NCBI RefSeq assembly: GCF_004614195.1
Contig: NZ_SPUM01000068.1
Location: 1 to 43,464, forward strand
DNA: 43,464 nucleotides
Direction of reading: 5' to 3'
Origin: Massilia horti
GTDB taxonomy: Bacteria; Pseudomonadota; Gammaproteobacteria; Burkholderiales; Burkholderiaceae_D
In this document: piece after piece, positions 1 through 9,178 of the stretch
Layout of the letters: every line of letters begins with the position of its first letter
Numbering within the stretch: the stretch's first letter is position 1
Notes under the pieces: model-generated
What the model was told of the DNA's origin: nothing
Databases searched by the model: none
What the model saw: the letters and a program-made list of their open reading frames with translations, nothing else
Program-made: the position numbers and the translations under genes

Positions 1-11
1 AGCATCGTAGG

Positions 12-41
12 GTAGGGTGCGCACCCGTGCGCACGCGGACG
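12..41. repeat. Single-arm copy of the GTGCGCAC interspersed palindrome
   Basis: One arm of the window-wide repeat family: GTAGGGTGCGCACC followed by GTGCGCACGCGG. It lies just beyond the stop codon of the MobA-MoeA gene. No second inverted arm follows before the gene. A partner arm could lie left of the window edge, so this may be a truncated or an incompletely seen copy. Confidence 0.8.
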
Positions 42-59
42 TTCGATCCGCCCGCGCCC

Positions 60-1937
60 TCAGATCAGTCCCTCGAACAGCAGCACATCGACCTCATCGC
101 CGGCCGCCACATTGCCTTGTTCGTCGTGCAGCACCACCATGCAGTTCGCCTCCGACATCGAGCGCAGGATGCCCGAGCCTTGCGATCCCGTGATACGCAC
201 CTCCGGCCTGCCGTCCTCGCCGCGCGACAGGGCGCCACGCTGGTATTCGGTGCGTCCCGCCTTCTTGCGGATTGCACCCGCCGAGCGCGCGCGCACCAGG
301 ACCAAAGGCGCTTCTGCGCCCATCATGCGTAGCAGGGCATCGCGCGCAAAGAAGTAGAACGACACCATGACCGCCACCGGATTGCCCGGCAGCCCGAACA
401 GGAACGCGCTCTTGCCGCCCGAGTTGATGCGCCCGAACGCGAGCGGACGCCCCGGCCGCATGCCGATCTTCCAGAACGTGACGTCGCCCAGGCGCGCCAT
501 GATTTGGCGGGTGTAGTCCGCGGCGCCCACCGATACGCCGCCCGAGGTGATGATCGCGTCCGCGTTCTCGCAGGCGTTCCTGAGCGCGTCCTCGAGCGCC
601 TGCGGGTCGTCGCGCACGATGCCCATGTCGATGATGTCGCAGCCCAGCCGCTGCAGCATTCCGTAAATCGTATAGCGGTTGCTGTCGTACACGCAGCCGG
701 GATCGAGCGGTTCGCCGATCGAGCGCAGTTCGTCGCCGGTCGAGAAGAATGCGACGCGCAGCCGGCGCTGCACGGGCACTTCGGCCACGCCCAGCGATGC
801 GAGCAGGCCCAGGTCGGCCGGCCTTACGATCTTGCCTTGTTTGAGCGCCGCGCTGCCGGCCGTGAGGTCTTCGCCGGCAAAGCGCCGGTTGTCACCAAGG
901 CGGATCGTGCCCGGTGCGATCGTGATGCAGGTCTCGGTTTCGTTCGCCACGAACTCCTGCGGCACCACGCTGTCACATCCGGCCGGCATCACGCCGCCGG
1001 TCATGATGCGCACGCATTCGCCAGCAGCCGGGACGAGGCTTGATGGCCGCCCCGCGAAGATCGTCCCGATCACCTTCAGCGTGGTCGGACCGTCTTCGGC
1101 AAGGTCGGCACCGCGCAGCGCGTAGCCATCCATCGCCGAGTTGTCATGCGCGGGTACGTTGATCGGCGAGATGATGTCGTCTGCCAGTACCCGTCCCAGC
1201 GCCGCGCGCAGCGCGACCTTTTCGATCGATCGGATCGGCGTGACGAAGTCGCGGATGATGCGCTGCGCATCGCGCACCGGCAGCGCGTCCGGGTCGTAGC
1301 CGGACAGGCAGCTGACGACGTCGGCCAGGCGTGCCGGACCGGCGTTGTCCATGCTGCGTAGTTCGTCGAGGGTATTGATGTTGCGGAAGGCATTCGTATC
1401 CTCGAACAGGACTTCGGCCGCCTTGAGCTCGGCGAACCAGCCGTCCACCTTGCGTCCGCCCTCAAGCAGGTAGCGCGCGAGCAGGGGCAGGCGGTCGACG
1501 CGCACTAGGCAGAACACCGGGTGTGGCTGGCGCCGCATGCCGGGTTCCTGGGTCGCGGCATAAGCGAGGTCGGCGTCGTGCTCGCGCAGGGCCGCGAACA
1601 GGCGTTCGGCCAGGTCGGCAGGCAGAAACGGGGAGTCGCAGGGCGCGGTGAGCAGGTAGGGCGTGCGGGCGCGGCGCATGCCGGCTTCCAGCCCGGCGAG
1701 CGGGCCGGCGAAGCCCGGCGTCTCATCGGGCCAGACTTCCACTCCCAGCTTCGCGTATTCGCCCTGGTTCTGGTTGGCGTTGATGGCGACCGTGCCCACC
1801 TGTGGGGCCAGGCGCTGCAGCACGTGCGCCGCCATGGTCGCGCCGCGAAATGGTTGCAGGCCCTTGTCGACGGTGCCCATGCGCGTGCCGCGCCCGCCAG
1901 CGAGGATCAGCGCGGTGATCTGTTCGTTCTTGTTCAT
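60..1937 (-). CDS. MobA-MoeA fusion: Mo-cofactor guanylyltransferase plus molybdopterin molybdotransferase
   Basis: One 625-residue frame holds two molybdenum-cofactor enzymes. Residues 1 to about 195 are a MobA nucleotidyltransferase, which attaches GMP to molybdopterin: the GTP-binding loop LAGGRGTRMG is at 12-21, with Lys25, the DSPFLP motif and the PHPVF motif. Residues from about 196 are a complete MoeA, which inserts molybdate into adenylylated molybdopterin: DGYALRG near 268, TGGVMP, STGDEL, SGGVSVGAADYT and GLPGNPVAV. The junction is abrupt, because Met196 (ATG at 1352-1350) looks like an ordinary MoeA start. It begins six bases after moaA, so the two genes are probably one operon. 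The two enzymes are usually separate proteins. I see no frameshift signature, so I read this as a true in-frame fusion, although internal initiation at Met196 could also give free MoeA. The MobA start has no strong ribosome site. Confidence 0.9.
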   Translation of the reverse strand: MNKNEQITALILAGGRGTRMGTVDKGLQPFRGATMAAHVLQRLAPQVGTVAINANQNQGEYAKLGVEVWPDETPGFAGPLAGLEAGMRRARTPYLLTAPCDSPFLPADLAERLFAALREHDADLAYAATQEPGMRRQPHPVFCLVRVDRLPLLARYLLEGGRKVDGWFAELKAAEVLFEDTNAFRNINTLDELRSMDNAGPARLADVVSCLSGYDPDALPVRDAQRIIRDFVTPIRSIEKVALRAALGRVLADDIISPINVPAHDNSAMDGYALRGADLAEDGPTTLKVIGTIFAGRPSSLVPAAGECVRIMTGGVMPAGCDSVVPQEFVANETETCITIAPGTIRLGDNRRFAGEDLTAGSAALKQGKIVRPADLGLLASLGVAEVPVQRRLRVAFFSTGDELRSIGEPLDPGCVYDSNRYTIYGMLQRLGCDIIDMGIVRDDPQALEDALRNACENADAIITSGGVSVGAADYTRQIMARLGDVTFWKIGMRPGRPLAFGRINSGGKSAFLFGLPGNPVAVMVSFYFFARDALLRMMGAEAPLVLVRARSAGAIRKKAGRTEYQRGALSRGEDGRPEVRITGSQGSGILRSMSEANCMVVLHDEQGNVAAGDEVDVLLFEGLI

Positions 1938-1943
1938 GTTATG

Positions 1944-3053
1944 TCAGCCGCCAATGTAGGACATTTCGACTTTTTTCGCGCCGGGCTCAAAGCCGGGAGT
2001 AGCAATGGCGCGGGTCTCGGAATAGCGGTCGGCGCGGTTGCTCCAGAGCCCGGCGATGGCGTTGCCGATCTCGAGGTCGCTGCGGCCTTCGCGCAGCAGT
2101 GCGCGCAGGTCGTGGCCGCGGGTGGCGAACAGGCAGGTGTACAGTTTGCCTTCGGTGGACAGGCGCATGCGCGTGCAGTCCTTGCAGAAGGCTTGCGTGA
2201 CGCTGGAGACCAGGCCGATCTCGCCACGGCCGTCGCGGTAGCGCCAGCGGGCGGCGGTTTCGCCGGGGTAGTTGGGAGCGATCGGTTCGAGCGGCATTTC
2301 GGCGTCGATGCGGCGCACGATTTCGCCCGAGGGGATGACTTCGTCCATGTTCCAGCCGTTGGAGGCGCCCACGTCCATGTATTCGATGAAGCGCAGGATG
2401 AACGGCGCGTCCTTGAAGTGGCGCGCCATCGGCAGCACCTGGTCGTCGTTCATGCCGCGCTTGACCACCATGTTGACCTTGATCGGGCCAAGGCCGGCCG
2501 CGTGGGCGGCGTCCAGGCCCTTGAGCACGTCGGCCACCGCAAAGTCGACGTCGTTCATGCGCTTGAAGGTGGCGTCGTCGAGCGCGTCGAGCGAGACGGT
2601 GACGCGGTCAAGGCCGGCTTGCTTGAGCGCGCGTGCCTTGCGCGCCAGGAGCGAGCCGTTGGTGGTGAGCGTGAGGTCGAGCGGACGGCCGCTGGCGGTG
2701 GGCAGTTCGCGCAGCATGCCGACCAGGCGCTCGATGTCCTTGCGCAGCAGCGGCTCGCCGCCGGTCAGGCGGATCTTTTCGACACCGTGTGCGACGAACA
2801 GGCGCGCCACGCGCGTGATCTCTTCGAACGACAGCAGGGCCGAGTGCGGCAGGTAGTCGTAGTCCTTGTCGAACACTTCCTTGGGCATGCAGTACACGCA
2901 GCGGAAGTTGCAGCGGTCCGTGACCGAGATCCGCAGGTCGTGCAACGGCCGCGCGAGGGCGTCCAGCACCGGCCCGGCCGGTTGCTGGAGGACGGGCGGA
3001 ACGGCGAGTGCGGTCGCGCGCGCGTCGCTGATCATGATGATTTTTTCAGCCAT
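1944..3053 (-). CDS. moaA: GTP 3',8-cyclase MoaA (radical SAM, molybdopterin step 1)
   Basis: MoaA carries out the first step of molybdenum-cofactor synthesis: radical rearrangement of GTP to 3',8-cH2GTP in the cytoplasm, with MoaC acting next. The 369-residue protein has the radical-SAM motif CNFRCVYC, with Cys48, Cys52 and Cys55 binding the SAM-linked [4Fe-4S] cluster. The family's second C-terminal cluster motif (CKDC then a third Cys in LYTCLF) starts near residue 289. It ends in Gly-Gly, the terminus typical of MoaA and needed for activity. Length is slightly above the usual 330-350 because of a roughly 25-residue N-terminal extension rich in Ala and Pro. The stop is six bases before the MobA-MoeA start, which indicates co-transcription. 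A repeat copy at 3102-3198 separates it from rne. Confidence 0.96.
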   Translation of the reverse strand: MAEKIIMISDARATALAVPPVLQQPAGPVLDALARPLHDLRISVTDRCNFRCVYCMPKEVFDKDYDYLPHSALLSFEEITRVARLFVAHGVEKIRLTGGEPLLRKDIERLVGMLRELPTASGRPLDLTLTTNGSLLARKARALKQAGLDRVTVSLDALDDATFKRMNDVDFAVADVLKGLDAAHAAGLGPIKVNMVVKRGMNDDQVLPMARHFKDAPFILRFIEYMDVGASNGWNMDEVIPSGEIVRRIDAEMPLEPIAPNYPGETAARWRYRDGRGEIGLVSSVTQAFCKDCTRMRLSTEGKLYTCLFATRGHDLRALLREGRSDLEIGNAIAGLWSNRADRYSETRAIATPGFEPGAKKVEMSYIGG

Positions 3054-3101
3054 GCCGATAGGATAGCATCAGGCCAGAGTTGTGTAGGGGCTGACCTGAG
3101 G

Positions 3102-3198
3102 CGTAGGGTGCGCACCTGTGCGCACGCGGACGTTAGCGCAGTGTTGGCACCGCAACTCAATTCAAGCGTACCGCGTGCGCACAGGTGCGCACCCTACG
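3102..3198. repeat. Two-arm GTGCGCAC interspersed palindrome, copy between moaA and rne
   Basis: A 97-bp element. The left arm starts CGTAGGGTGCGCACC and ends GTGCGCACGCGG. The right arm is its inverted complement. The loop is about 41 nt. The loop end next to the right arm (ATTCAAGCGTACC) resembles the loops of the copies at 23324 and, inverted, 40613. It lies upstream of moaA and downstream of the rne terminator. Confidence 0.9.
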
Positions 3199-3227
3199 AG
3201 GCCCCAGGCCGCGTGCGTGGTCACAAG

Positions 3228-3256
3228 AAAAAGGGAAGCACGCGGCTTCCCTTTTT
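3228..3256 (-). terminator. Rho-independent terminator of rne (possibly bidirectional)
   Basis: A perfect inverted repeat: AAAAAGGGAAGC, loop ACGCG, GCTTCCCTTTTT. It sits 22 bases beyond the rne stop. Read on the minus strand it gives a GC-containing stem followed by a run of T. The A and T tracts on both sides allow termination in either direction. Confidence 0.88.
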
Positions 3257-3277
3257 GGTCATCGACGCGTCACCGCA

Positions 3278-6200
3278 TCACTGTCGGGTATCGACCTGGA
3301 TCAGCGGTTCGTCGACCGGCGGCGGGGCCGGCTTGCGGGTTCGCCCGACGCGTACCGGCGGCTGCACTGCTGCCGCGGCTTCCTGTGCGGCGCGCAGCTT
3401 TTCCGGATCGGTCGATGCCAACGTCAGCCCAGCGTTGCTCAGCAGTTCGTTCAGGTCCGTCGCGGCCGCTGGTGCCGGCGCGGGCGCTGCGACAGCAGCA
3501 GCGACCGGCTCAGCAGCCGGAGCCTCGACAGGCGCCGGTACAGCGGCCGCTTCAGCCGCTGCAGCAGCGGCGGACGCTTTAGCCGCCGCAGCAGCGGCAG
3601 CTTCAGCCGCAGCTTTAGCCGCAGCCTCACGCGCCGCCTCGGCAGCAGCTTTTGCAGCCGCAACCGAAGCAGCGGTCGGGAACGGCCACGGACCGGTCGC
3701 CGGGACGGCGGCAGGCGCGGGCGCTGCCGCAGCTTCCTGTGCCACCGGAGCCGGCGCCGCAGCCTGTGCGGCAGCGAGTGCCTGAGCTGCAGCTTGTTCA
3801 GCCGCCTCCGCCACCGCGCGCTGCGCGGCGGCCTTGGCTGCCGCCACCGATGCAGCGGTCGGGAACGGCCACGGGCCGGTCTCGGTCTTGGCGCTTGGCG
3901 CCACCTCGGCCGCAGCCTTGGCTTGCGCGGCAACCTTGGCCGCTTCCTGGTCGGCTACCGGGGTGAAGGCCAGGGTCGCCTCGCCGGCTTGCGCCGATTC
4001 GATGCCCTCTGCCTGCTCGCGCTCGCGGCGGTTGCGATTGCGCCCGCCACGACGGCGGCGGCGGCGCGGCTCTTCGCCACCTTCAGCTTCGAACAGTTCG
4101 CCGTTCGGGCCGGTCGTGGTGACGGCCTTGACTGCCTGCTCCAGCTCGTCGCCGTGCGGGGCGGTCACTGCCGCTTGGGCCGATTCCACCGGTACTGCGG
4201 CGGCTTGCGCCAGCGTCAGGTCCTCGGCCTTGGCCTCGGCGGCAACCTGGGCACGCTCGCCGCGCTCACGCGGCTGGCGCGGTGCGCGTTCCGGGCGCTC
4301 GCCACGTTCGGCGCGCTCGGCACGTTCAGTACGCTCGCCACGCTGGGCGGTCGCCTGCGCTTCCACTGGTTCGCGCTGCTCACGCGGCTGGCGCGGCTGG
4401 CGTGGCTGGCGTGGGGCGCGCGCTTCGGTCTCGGCGGTCTTGGCCGCTTCTTCCTGTGCCGGCCCCTTCACGACCTGTTCGCGTTCCTCGCGCTCGCGTC
4501 CGCCTTGCTTGCCGTTGCGGCCACCGCGGGCACGCTGGCCGCGGCCGTTGCGCTCGCCACGTTCAGGCGCTGCCGCGGCCGGCTTGGCCGGGGTGGCCGG
4601 CGCAGGCACGGGCACGCTTGGTGTCGGGATGCCGAAGAAGAAGTTACGCAGCCGTGCGAAGAAGCCGAGCTGGCTTGGGGCCGGGGTGGCGGCCGGGGCC
4701 GGCTTGGCGGCAGGCTTGGCCGGTTCGCTGCGGTCGACCATCGGCGCCGGCGCGGCCGGGGTGATGCTCTTGACCACGGCTTCCTGGCGCGGCTTGGTTT
4801 CTTCCTTCTGGCGCTTGGCGAAGGCCATGTCGGTGTCGGCCGACTCGGCCAGCGTGTAGCTGGCGGCGGCTTCTTCCAGGCGCGGGTCGTCGTGCTTGAT
4901 GCGCTCGAGCTTGTAGTGCGGGGTCTCGAGGTGCTTGTTGGGAATGAGGATGACGGCGATGCGGTGGCGGTTCTCGATCTTGAGCACTTCGCCGCGCTTT
5001 TCGTTGAGCAGGAACGCGGCCACGTCGACCGGCACCTGCACGTGGATGGTCGCCGAATTTTCCTTCATCGCCTCTTCCTGGATGATGCGCAGGACTTGCA
5101 GTGCGGACGATTCGGTGTCGCGGATGTGGCCGGTGCCCGAGCAGCGCGGGCAGGTCACGTGCGAGCCTTCGGACAGCGACGGGCGCAGGCGCTGGCGCGA
5201 CAGTTCCATCAGGCCGAAGCGCGAGATCTTGCCCATCTGCACGCGGGCGCGGTCGTGGTGCAGCGCGTCCTTCAGGCGCTGTTCGACTTCGCGCTGGTTC
5301 TTGGCCACTTCCATGTCGATGAAGTCGATCACGATCAGGCCGCCCAGGTCGCGCAGGCGCAGCTGGCGGGCCACTTCGTCGGCCGCTTCCAGGTTGGTGT
5401 TGAAGGCGGTGGTTTCGATGTCGGAGCCGCGGGTGGCGCGCGCCGAGTTGACGTCGATCGAGACCAGCGCTTCGGTGTGGTCGATCACGATCGCGCCGCC
5501 GGACGGCAGCGGCACCGTGCGCGAGTAGGCGGTTTCGATCTGGTGTTCGATCTGGAAACGCGAGAACAGCGGCACGTCGTCGCTGTAGCGCTTGACGCGA
5601 TGCACCATGTCCGGCATCACGTGGCTCATGAACTGGTGCGCCTGTTCGTAGATCTCGTCGGTGTCGATCAGGATCTCGCCGATGTCCGGCTGGAAGTAGT
5701 CGCGGATCGCGCGGATCACCAGCGACGATTCCTGGTAGATCAGGAACGGACCCGGGGCCGACTTGCCGGCGCCTTCGATCGCGCGCCACAGTTGCATCAG
5801 GTAGTTCAGGTCCCACTGCAGTTCCTCGACGTTGCGGCCGATGCCGGCGGTGCGGGCGATGACCGACATGCCTTGCGGCAGGTCGAGCTTGTCCATCGTC
5901 TCGCGCAGTTCCTGACGTTCCTCGCCCTCGACACGGCGCGACACGCCGCCGCCGCGCGGATTGTTGGGCATGAGCACCAGGTAGCGGCCGGCCAGCGAGA
6001 TGAACGAGGTCAGGGCCGCGCCCTTGTTGCCGCGCTCTTCCTTTTCGACCTGGACCATGATTTCCTGGCCTTCGCGCAGCGCTTCCCGGATCGAGGCGTT
6101 ACGCACGTCAACGCCTTCGCGGAAATACGAGCGTGCCACTTCCTTGAACGGAAGAAAGCCGTGGCGGTCTTCGCCGTAGCTGACGAAGCAGGCTTCCAGC

Positions 6201-6355
6201 GACGGTTCGATGCGGGTGATGACCCCTTTGTAGATGTTGGACTTGCGCTGTTCGCGACCGGCCGTTTCGATATCGATGTCGATCAGTTTCTGGCCGTCGA
6301 CAATCGCTACGCGCAGCTCCTCTTGCTGCGTAGCGTTAAACAACATTCGTTTCAT
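3278..6355 (-). CDS. rne: Ribonuclease E (Rne)
   Basis: Endoribonuclease that starts most mRNA decay and matures rRNA and tRNA; it is the scaffold of the degradosome at the inner membrane. The start is taken as [15 protein letters not shown] (ATG 6355-6353), which matches the Escherichia coli N-terminus; an upstream in-frame ATG at 6529 only adds low-quality sequence. The 1025-residue protein has the S1 domain (about 39-119), the DNase-I-like catalytic region with [10 protein letters not shown] and IDFIDM, which carry the expected Mg-binding aspartates, and the zinc-link [12 protein letters not shown] near 405. The C-terminal half is low-complexity: Arg/Glu/Gly-rich stretches likely to bind RNA, then Ala/Pro-rich sequence containing two copies of the [19 protein letters not shown] block (about 826 and 886). 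This half is the expected partner-binding scaffold, though no helicase or enolase site is recognisable. It is divergent from rluC, as in E. coli. Confidence 0.96.
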   Translation of the reverse strand: MKRMLFNATQQEELRVAIVDGQKLIDIDIETAGREQRKSNIYKGVITRIEPSLEACFVSYGEDRHGFLPFKEVARSYFREGVDVRNASIREALREGQEIMVQVEKEERGNKGAALTSFISLAGRYLVLMPNNPRGGGVSRRVEGEERQELRETMDKLDLPQGMSVIARTAGIGRNVEELQWDLNYLMQLWRAIEGAGKSAPGPFLIYQESSLVIRAIRDYFQPDIGEILIDTDEIYEQAHQFMSHVMPDMVHRVKRYSDDVPLFSRFQIEHQIETAYSRTVPLPSGGAIVIDHTEALVSIDVNSARATRGSDIETTAFNTNLEAADEVARQLRLRDLGGLIVIDFIDMEVAKNQREVEQRLKDALHHDRARVQMGKISRFGLMELSRQRLRPSLSEGSHVTCPRCSGTGHIRDTESSALQVLRIIQEEAMKENSATIHVQVPVDVAAFLLNEKRGEVLKIENRHRIAVILIPNKHLETPHYKLERIKHDDPRLEEAAASYTLAESADTDMAFAKRQKEETKPRQEAVVKSITPAAPAPMVDRSEPAKPAAKPAPAATPAPSQLGFFARLRNFFFGIPTPSVPVPAPATPAKPAAAAPERGERNGRGQRARGGRNGKQGGREREEREQVVKGPAQEEAAKTAETEARAPRQPRQPRQPREQREPVEAQATAQRGERTERAERAERGERPERAPRQPRERGERAQVAAEAKAEDLTLAQAAAVPVESAQAAVTAPHGDELEQAVKAVTTTGPNGELFEAEGGEEPRRRRRRGGRNRNRREREQAEGIESAQAGEATLAFTPVADQEAAKVAAQAKAAAEVAPSAKTETGPWPFPTAASVAAAKAAAQRAVAEAAEQAAAQALAAAQAAAPAPVAQEAAAAPAPAAVPATGPWPFPTAASVAAAKAAAEAAREAAAKAAAEAAAAAAAKASAAAAAAEAAAVPAPVEAPAAEPVAAAVAAPAPAPAAATDLNELLSNAGLTLASTDPEKLRAAQEAAAAVQPPVRVGRTRKPAPPPVDEPLIQVDTRQ

Positions 6356-7038
6356 TTTTATAAACTCCGCGACCCGTGGGCCGTTGCCATGCCGCCTTGC
6401 CAGGGCGGCGAAAAGTACCGGGATATACGCGGGGAAGGGAGTTTGGAGGTGGGTATGCCCGGGCGGGGCGGGCGCGGACGAATATCGTTCTCGCGGCCGC
6501 CACGGGGCGCGGATGGGGTCGATCGTCATGCCGAAGGCACGCCGCGACTAAGGTCCCTTGCGGCCCGATCGGGGCGGCGCAACAAGACCAGTCAGGCGGG
6601 GTGCGACAACAAGCCAAACCGTAGCCAGCGAACAAACCAAGACTTCGATACTGAGGCGAACAATCAGCCTTTATTCTCTTCAGCCTTCAGATTGAGGCTT
6701 AACGACCGGGTCGGGCGCAAACGACAAGCGTTATCGACGCCATCAACCGGCGAGCTGGCTAACTGGCCAGCTTGCCGGTACTTATCCTTACAATTCCAAA
6801 CAATCCAATCCTGCACCCCTGCGCGTTATCCGGTTACAACTGCGGGTGCAACCCCGACTCGCGCAAGAGCGTGCGTACACGTTTTTTTCCATCGAATTCG
6901 CAATTTGGCGGGGCCGATGGACACGCCCCTGTGTAAAATATCGTTTTAATTCTTACACCAGCAGAGGTTTGACCGCCGCCTGTCGATTATATATTCAAAA
7001 TGAAGGACTTAGAGAGAATTTCTGGGAAGACAGAGCGA
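6356..7038. other. Divergent rne/rluC control region, about 680 bp without a gene
   Basis: No convincing coding frame is present. It must hold the rne promoter and a long rne leader on the minus strand, and the rluC promoter on the plus strand. In E. coli the rne leader mediates RNase E autoregulation; the same role here is inference. A strong hairpin lies at 6747-6778 (arms CCGGCGAGCTGGCT and GGCCAGCTTGCCGG around AACT). A -10-like TAAAAT lies near 6939 and TTGGAT/GATAAG-like boxes lie on the minus strand near 6780-6815, but none is strong enough to call. Confidence 0.5.
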
Positions 7039-8016
7039 ATGACCTTGCAAAACGATGTCGTTCCCCCTTCATCGCAGCCGGCAGCCCCCCAGGCGCAGTT
7101 CGTTACAATTACCGAGGAAGAAGCAGGCCAGCGCATCGACAACTACCTGATGCGCACTTGCAAAGGCGTTCCCAAGAGCCATATCTACCGCATCTTGCGT
7201 TCCGGCGAAGTGCGCGTGAACAAAGGTCGTGTGGATCAGCTGTACCGGCTGGAAAGTGGCGACCTGGTGCGCATCCCGCCGGTGCGAGTTGCTGAAAAAT
7301 CAACATCAAACGCGGCCCCGGGCGCCGAGTTCAAGATTGTGTTCGAGGACAACCACCTGCTCGTGATCGACAAGCCGGCCGGGGTGGCCGTGCATGGCGG
7401 CTCGGGCGTGTCTTACGGCGTGATCGAGCAATTGCGTGCGGCGCGGCCGGATGCCAAGTTCCTGGAACTGGTGCACCGGCTGGACCGCGAAACGTCGGGC
7501 TTGTTGTTGTTGGCGAAAAAACGCTCGGCGCTGACCAACCTGCACGAGCAGATGCGCGTCGGCCAGACCGACAAGCGTTACCTGACCCTGGTGTCCGGCG
7601 ACTGGCAGCACAAGCGGCAACATATTAAGTTGCCGTTGCACAAGTACACGACGCCCGAAGGCGAGCGCCGGGTGGTGGTGCAGGCCGGCGGCATGGAGTC
7701 GCACACAATTTTCAACCTGCTGCGCAAGTGGGAGAAATTTGCCTTGCTGGAAGCGGAGCTGAAGACGGGGCGCACCCACCAGATTCGCGTGCACCTGGCT
7801 TCTTCGGGCTTTCCGATCGCAGGTGACGATAAATACGGTGATTTTGCATTGAACAAGCAGTTGCAGAAGGCCGGCGGCCCGCTGCGCAGGATGTTTCTGC
7901 ACGCGTATCAGATTACGTTCACGCACCCGGATTCCGGCAAAACCATGAGCCTGAAGGCGGCATTGCCAGCTGAATGCGAACGTTTCTTGGTAAGCTTGGG
8001 GAAACCATTGGCCTAG
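7039..8016 (+). CDS. rluC: 23S rRNA pseudouridine synthase RluC
   Basis: It isomerises uridines of 23S rRNA (955, 2504 and 2580 in E. coli numbering) to pseudouridine. The 325-residue protein has an N-terminal S4 RNA-binding domain (AGQRIDNYLMR to VRVNKGRVDQL, about 22-70). The RluA-family catalytic domain carries HRLDRETSG at 146-154, with Asp149 the nucleophile, and the RTHQIRVH motif. An in-frame ATG at 7000 would add 13 residues. I prefer 7039 because those 13 codons are mostly ones rare in this genome (TTA, AGA, ATT, TCT, ACA, CGA) and because a GGAAG site precedes 7039. It is divergent from rne and followed by the phosphatase gene after 77 bases. Confidence 0.93.
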   Translation: MTLQNDVVPPSSQPAAPQAQFVTITEEEAGQRIDNYLMRTCKGVPKSHIYRILRSGEVRVNKGRVDQLYRLESGDLVRIPPVRVAEKSTSNAAPGAEFKIVFEDNHLLVIDKPAGVAVHGGSGVSYGVIEQLRAARPDAKFLELVHRLDRETSGLLLLAKKRSALTNLHEQMRVGQTDKRYLTLVSGDWQHKRQHIKLPLHKYTTPEGERRVVVQAGGMESHTIFNLLRKWEKFALLEAELKTGRTHQIRVHLASSGFPIAGDDKYGDFALNKQLQKAGGPLRRMFLHAYQITFTHPDSGKTMSLKAALPAECERFLVSLGKPLA

Positions 8017-8093
8017 GACAAGCGCCAAGACCGTGCGGCGCCCCTACCAGATACCAGAATGAGGAGCCGGTCGCTAACATGCGTCCGGGAAAC

Positions 8094-8753
8094 ATGGCAA
8101 GAAAGCAATTTGATCTGATCGTTTTCGATTGGGACGGCACGCTGATGGACAGTACGGCCGCCATCGTCAAATCCATCCAGGCGGCAGCGCGCGACGTGGG
8201 CGTGCCGGTGCCAAGCGACAAGGCGGCCTCGCATGTGATCGGGTTGGCGCTGGGCGAGGCGATGTCGTCGGTGATTCCGGGCCTGGAGCCGGCGCTGTAT
8301 CCCAAAATCGTCGAGCGCTATCGCTACCATTACCTGGCGAAGGACCACGAACTGGTGCTGTTCGACGGCGTTCGCGACATGTTGACGCAACTGTCGCAGG
8401 AGGGCTACTTCCTCGCCGTGGCTACCGGCAAGAGCCGGGTTGGCCTGAACCGCGCACTGAACGCGGCTGGCCTGTTGTCCGTGTTCGATGCGACCCGTTG
8501 CTCGGACGAGACATTTTCCAAGCCTCACCCTGCGATGTTGCAAGAGTTAACGAGGGAATTGGGCCAGGACATGCGCCGTACCGTTATGATCGGCGACACC
8601 ACGCACGACCTGCTCATGGCAAACAACGCCGGGGCGGCAGGCATCGCGGTCGAGTATGGCGCGCATCCGGTGAACCAGCTTGAGGCGTGCAAACCGGTGT
8701 TTTCGGCCAAGACGGTGACTGAGTTGCACGAGTGGCTGATCGGAAACGCCTGA
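8094..8753 (+). CDS. HAD-superfamily hydrolase, phosphoglycolate-phosphatase-like
   Basis: A 219-residue subfamily-IA HAD phosphatase. Motif I is DWDGT at 12-16, with Asp12 the nucleophile and Asp14 the acid/base. A helical cap domain follows. Motif II Thr lies in AVATGKSR, motif III Lys in FSKPHPAM, and motif IV is GDTTHDLLMANNAG near 166. The substrate cannot be told from sequence: phosphoglycolate or another small phosphate is likely, and a 5'-nucleotidase is possible. An alternative start is ATG 8079, which has GAGGAG about 12 bases upstream. Its stop overlaps the start of the Rieske gene (TGATG), so the two are translationally coupled and probably co-transcribed with rluC. Confidence 0.88.
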   Translation: MARKQFDLIVFDWDGTLMDSTAAIVKSIQAAARDVGVPVPSDKAASHVIGLALGEAMSSVIPGLEPALYPKIVERYRYHYLAKDHELVLFDGVRDMLTQLSQEGYFLAVATGKSRVGLNRALNAAGLLSVFDATRCSDETFSKPHPAMLQELTRELGQDMRRTVMIGDTTHDLLMANNAGAAGIAVEYGAHPVNQLEACKPVFSAKTVTELHEWLIGNA

Positions 8754-9118
8754 TGGACCAGGTCTTTATCTGCGAGTCGGACGCGCTGGCCGAAGGCGGG
8801 AAAGGCGTGCGCTTTCCGGTCGTGGCCTACGGCGACCCGGCAACCGGCTTCGTGGTGCGTTACGATGGCAAGCCGTATGCCTACCTGAACCGCTGTGCGC
8901 ATGTGCCGATCGAGCTGGACTGGTTCGAGGGCGAGTTCTTCGAGTCGAGCGGATTGTATTTAATGTGTTCCACGCACGGCGCGATCTACGTGCCGGACAG
9001 CGGGCTGTGCGCGGGTGGACCGTGCAAAGGCGGCAAGCTGCGGCCGATCGCGGTGCGTGAAGTGGACAACAAGATTTATTGGCAACCGGACGACCATATC
9101 CGGCCGCCGGCGGCGTGA
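8753..9118 (+). CDS. Rieske [2Fe-2S] domain protein
   Basis: A stand-alone 121-residue Rieske ferredoxin-like protein. The cluster ligands are visible as RCAHVP (Cys48, His50) and CSTHGAIY (Cys72, His75), the usual two-Cys two-His pattern. No membrane segment or second domain is present, so it is a soluble electron-transfer or sensing protein rather than a bc1 Rieske subunit. The start was chosen because its ATG overlaps the phosphatase stop. The physiological partner is not identifiable. The rluC-HAD-Rieske-SppA arrangement suggests a conserved housekeeping operon. Confidence 0.9.
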   Translation: MDQVFICESDALAEGGKGVRFPVVAYGDPATGFVVRYDGKPYAYLNRCAHVPIELDWFEGEFFESSGLYLMCSTHGAIYVPDSGLCAGGPCKGGKLRPIAVREVDNKIYWQPDDHIRPPAA

Positions 9119-9178
9119 AGCGCGCGAGGGCGCACGGCGCCTCCAAGGCATGCACGCCACGATTTTTGAATCGAGTTT

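Noticed and set aside
3055..3062. GCCGATAG, similar to a sigma28 -10
   Set aside because: No -35 match at the right spacing and no plus-strand gene follows.
3054..3101. Possible Moco riboswitch upstream of moaA
   Set aside because: The leader is short and followed by the repeat copy; no structured aptamer-like sequence could be traced.
1521..3785. A 754-codon plus-strand frame across mobA-moeA, moaA and rne
   Set aside because: It is antisense to three recognisable genes, runs through a repeat and a terminator, and shows no domain.
3185..6949. A 1254-codon open frame on the plus strand
   Set aside because: It is antisense to the whole of rne and highly rich in Arg/Gly/Leu, as expected from the complement of GC-rich coding sequence. 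RNase E on the other strand is unambiguous.
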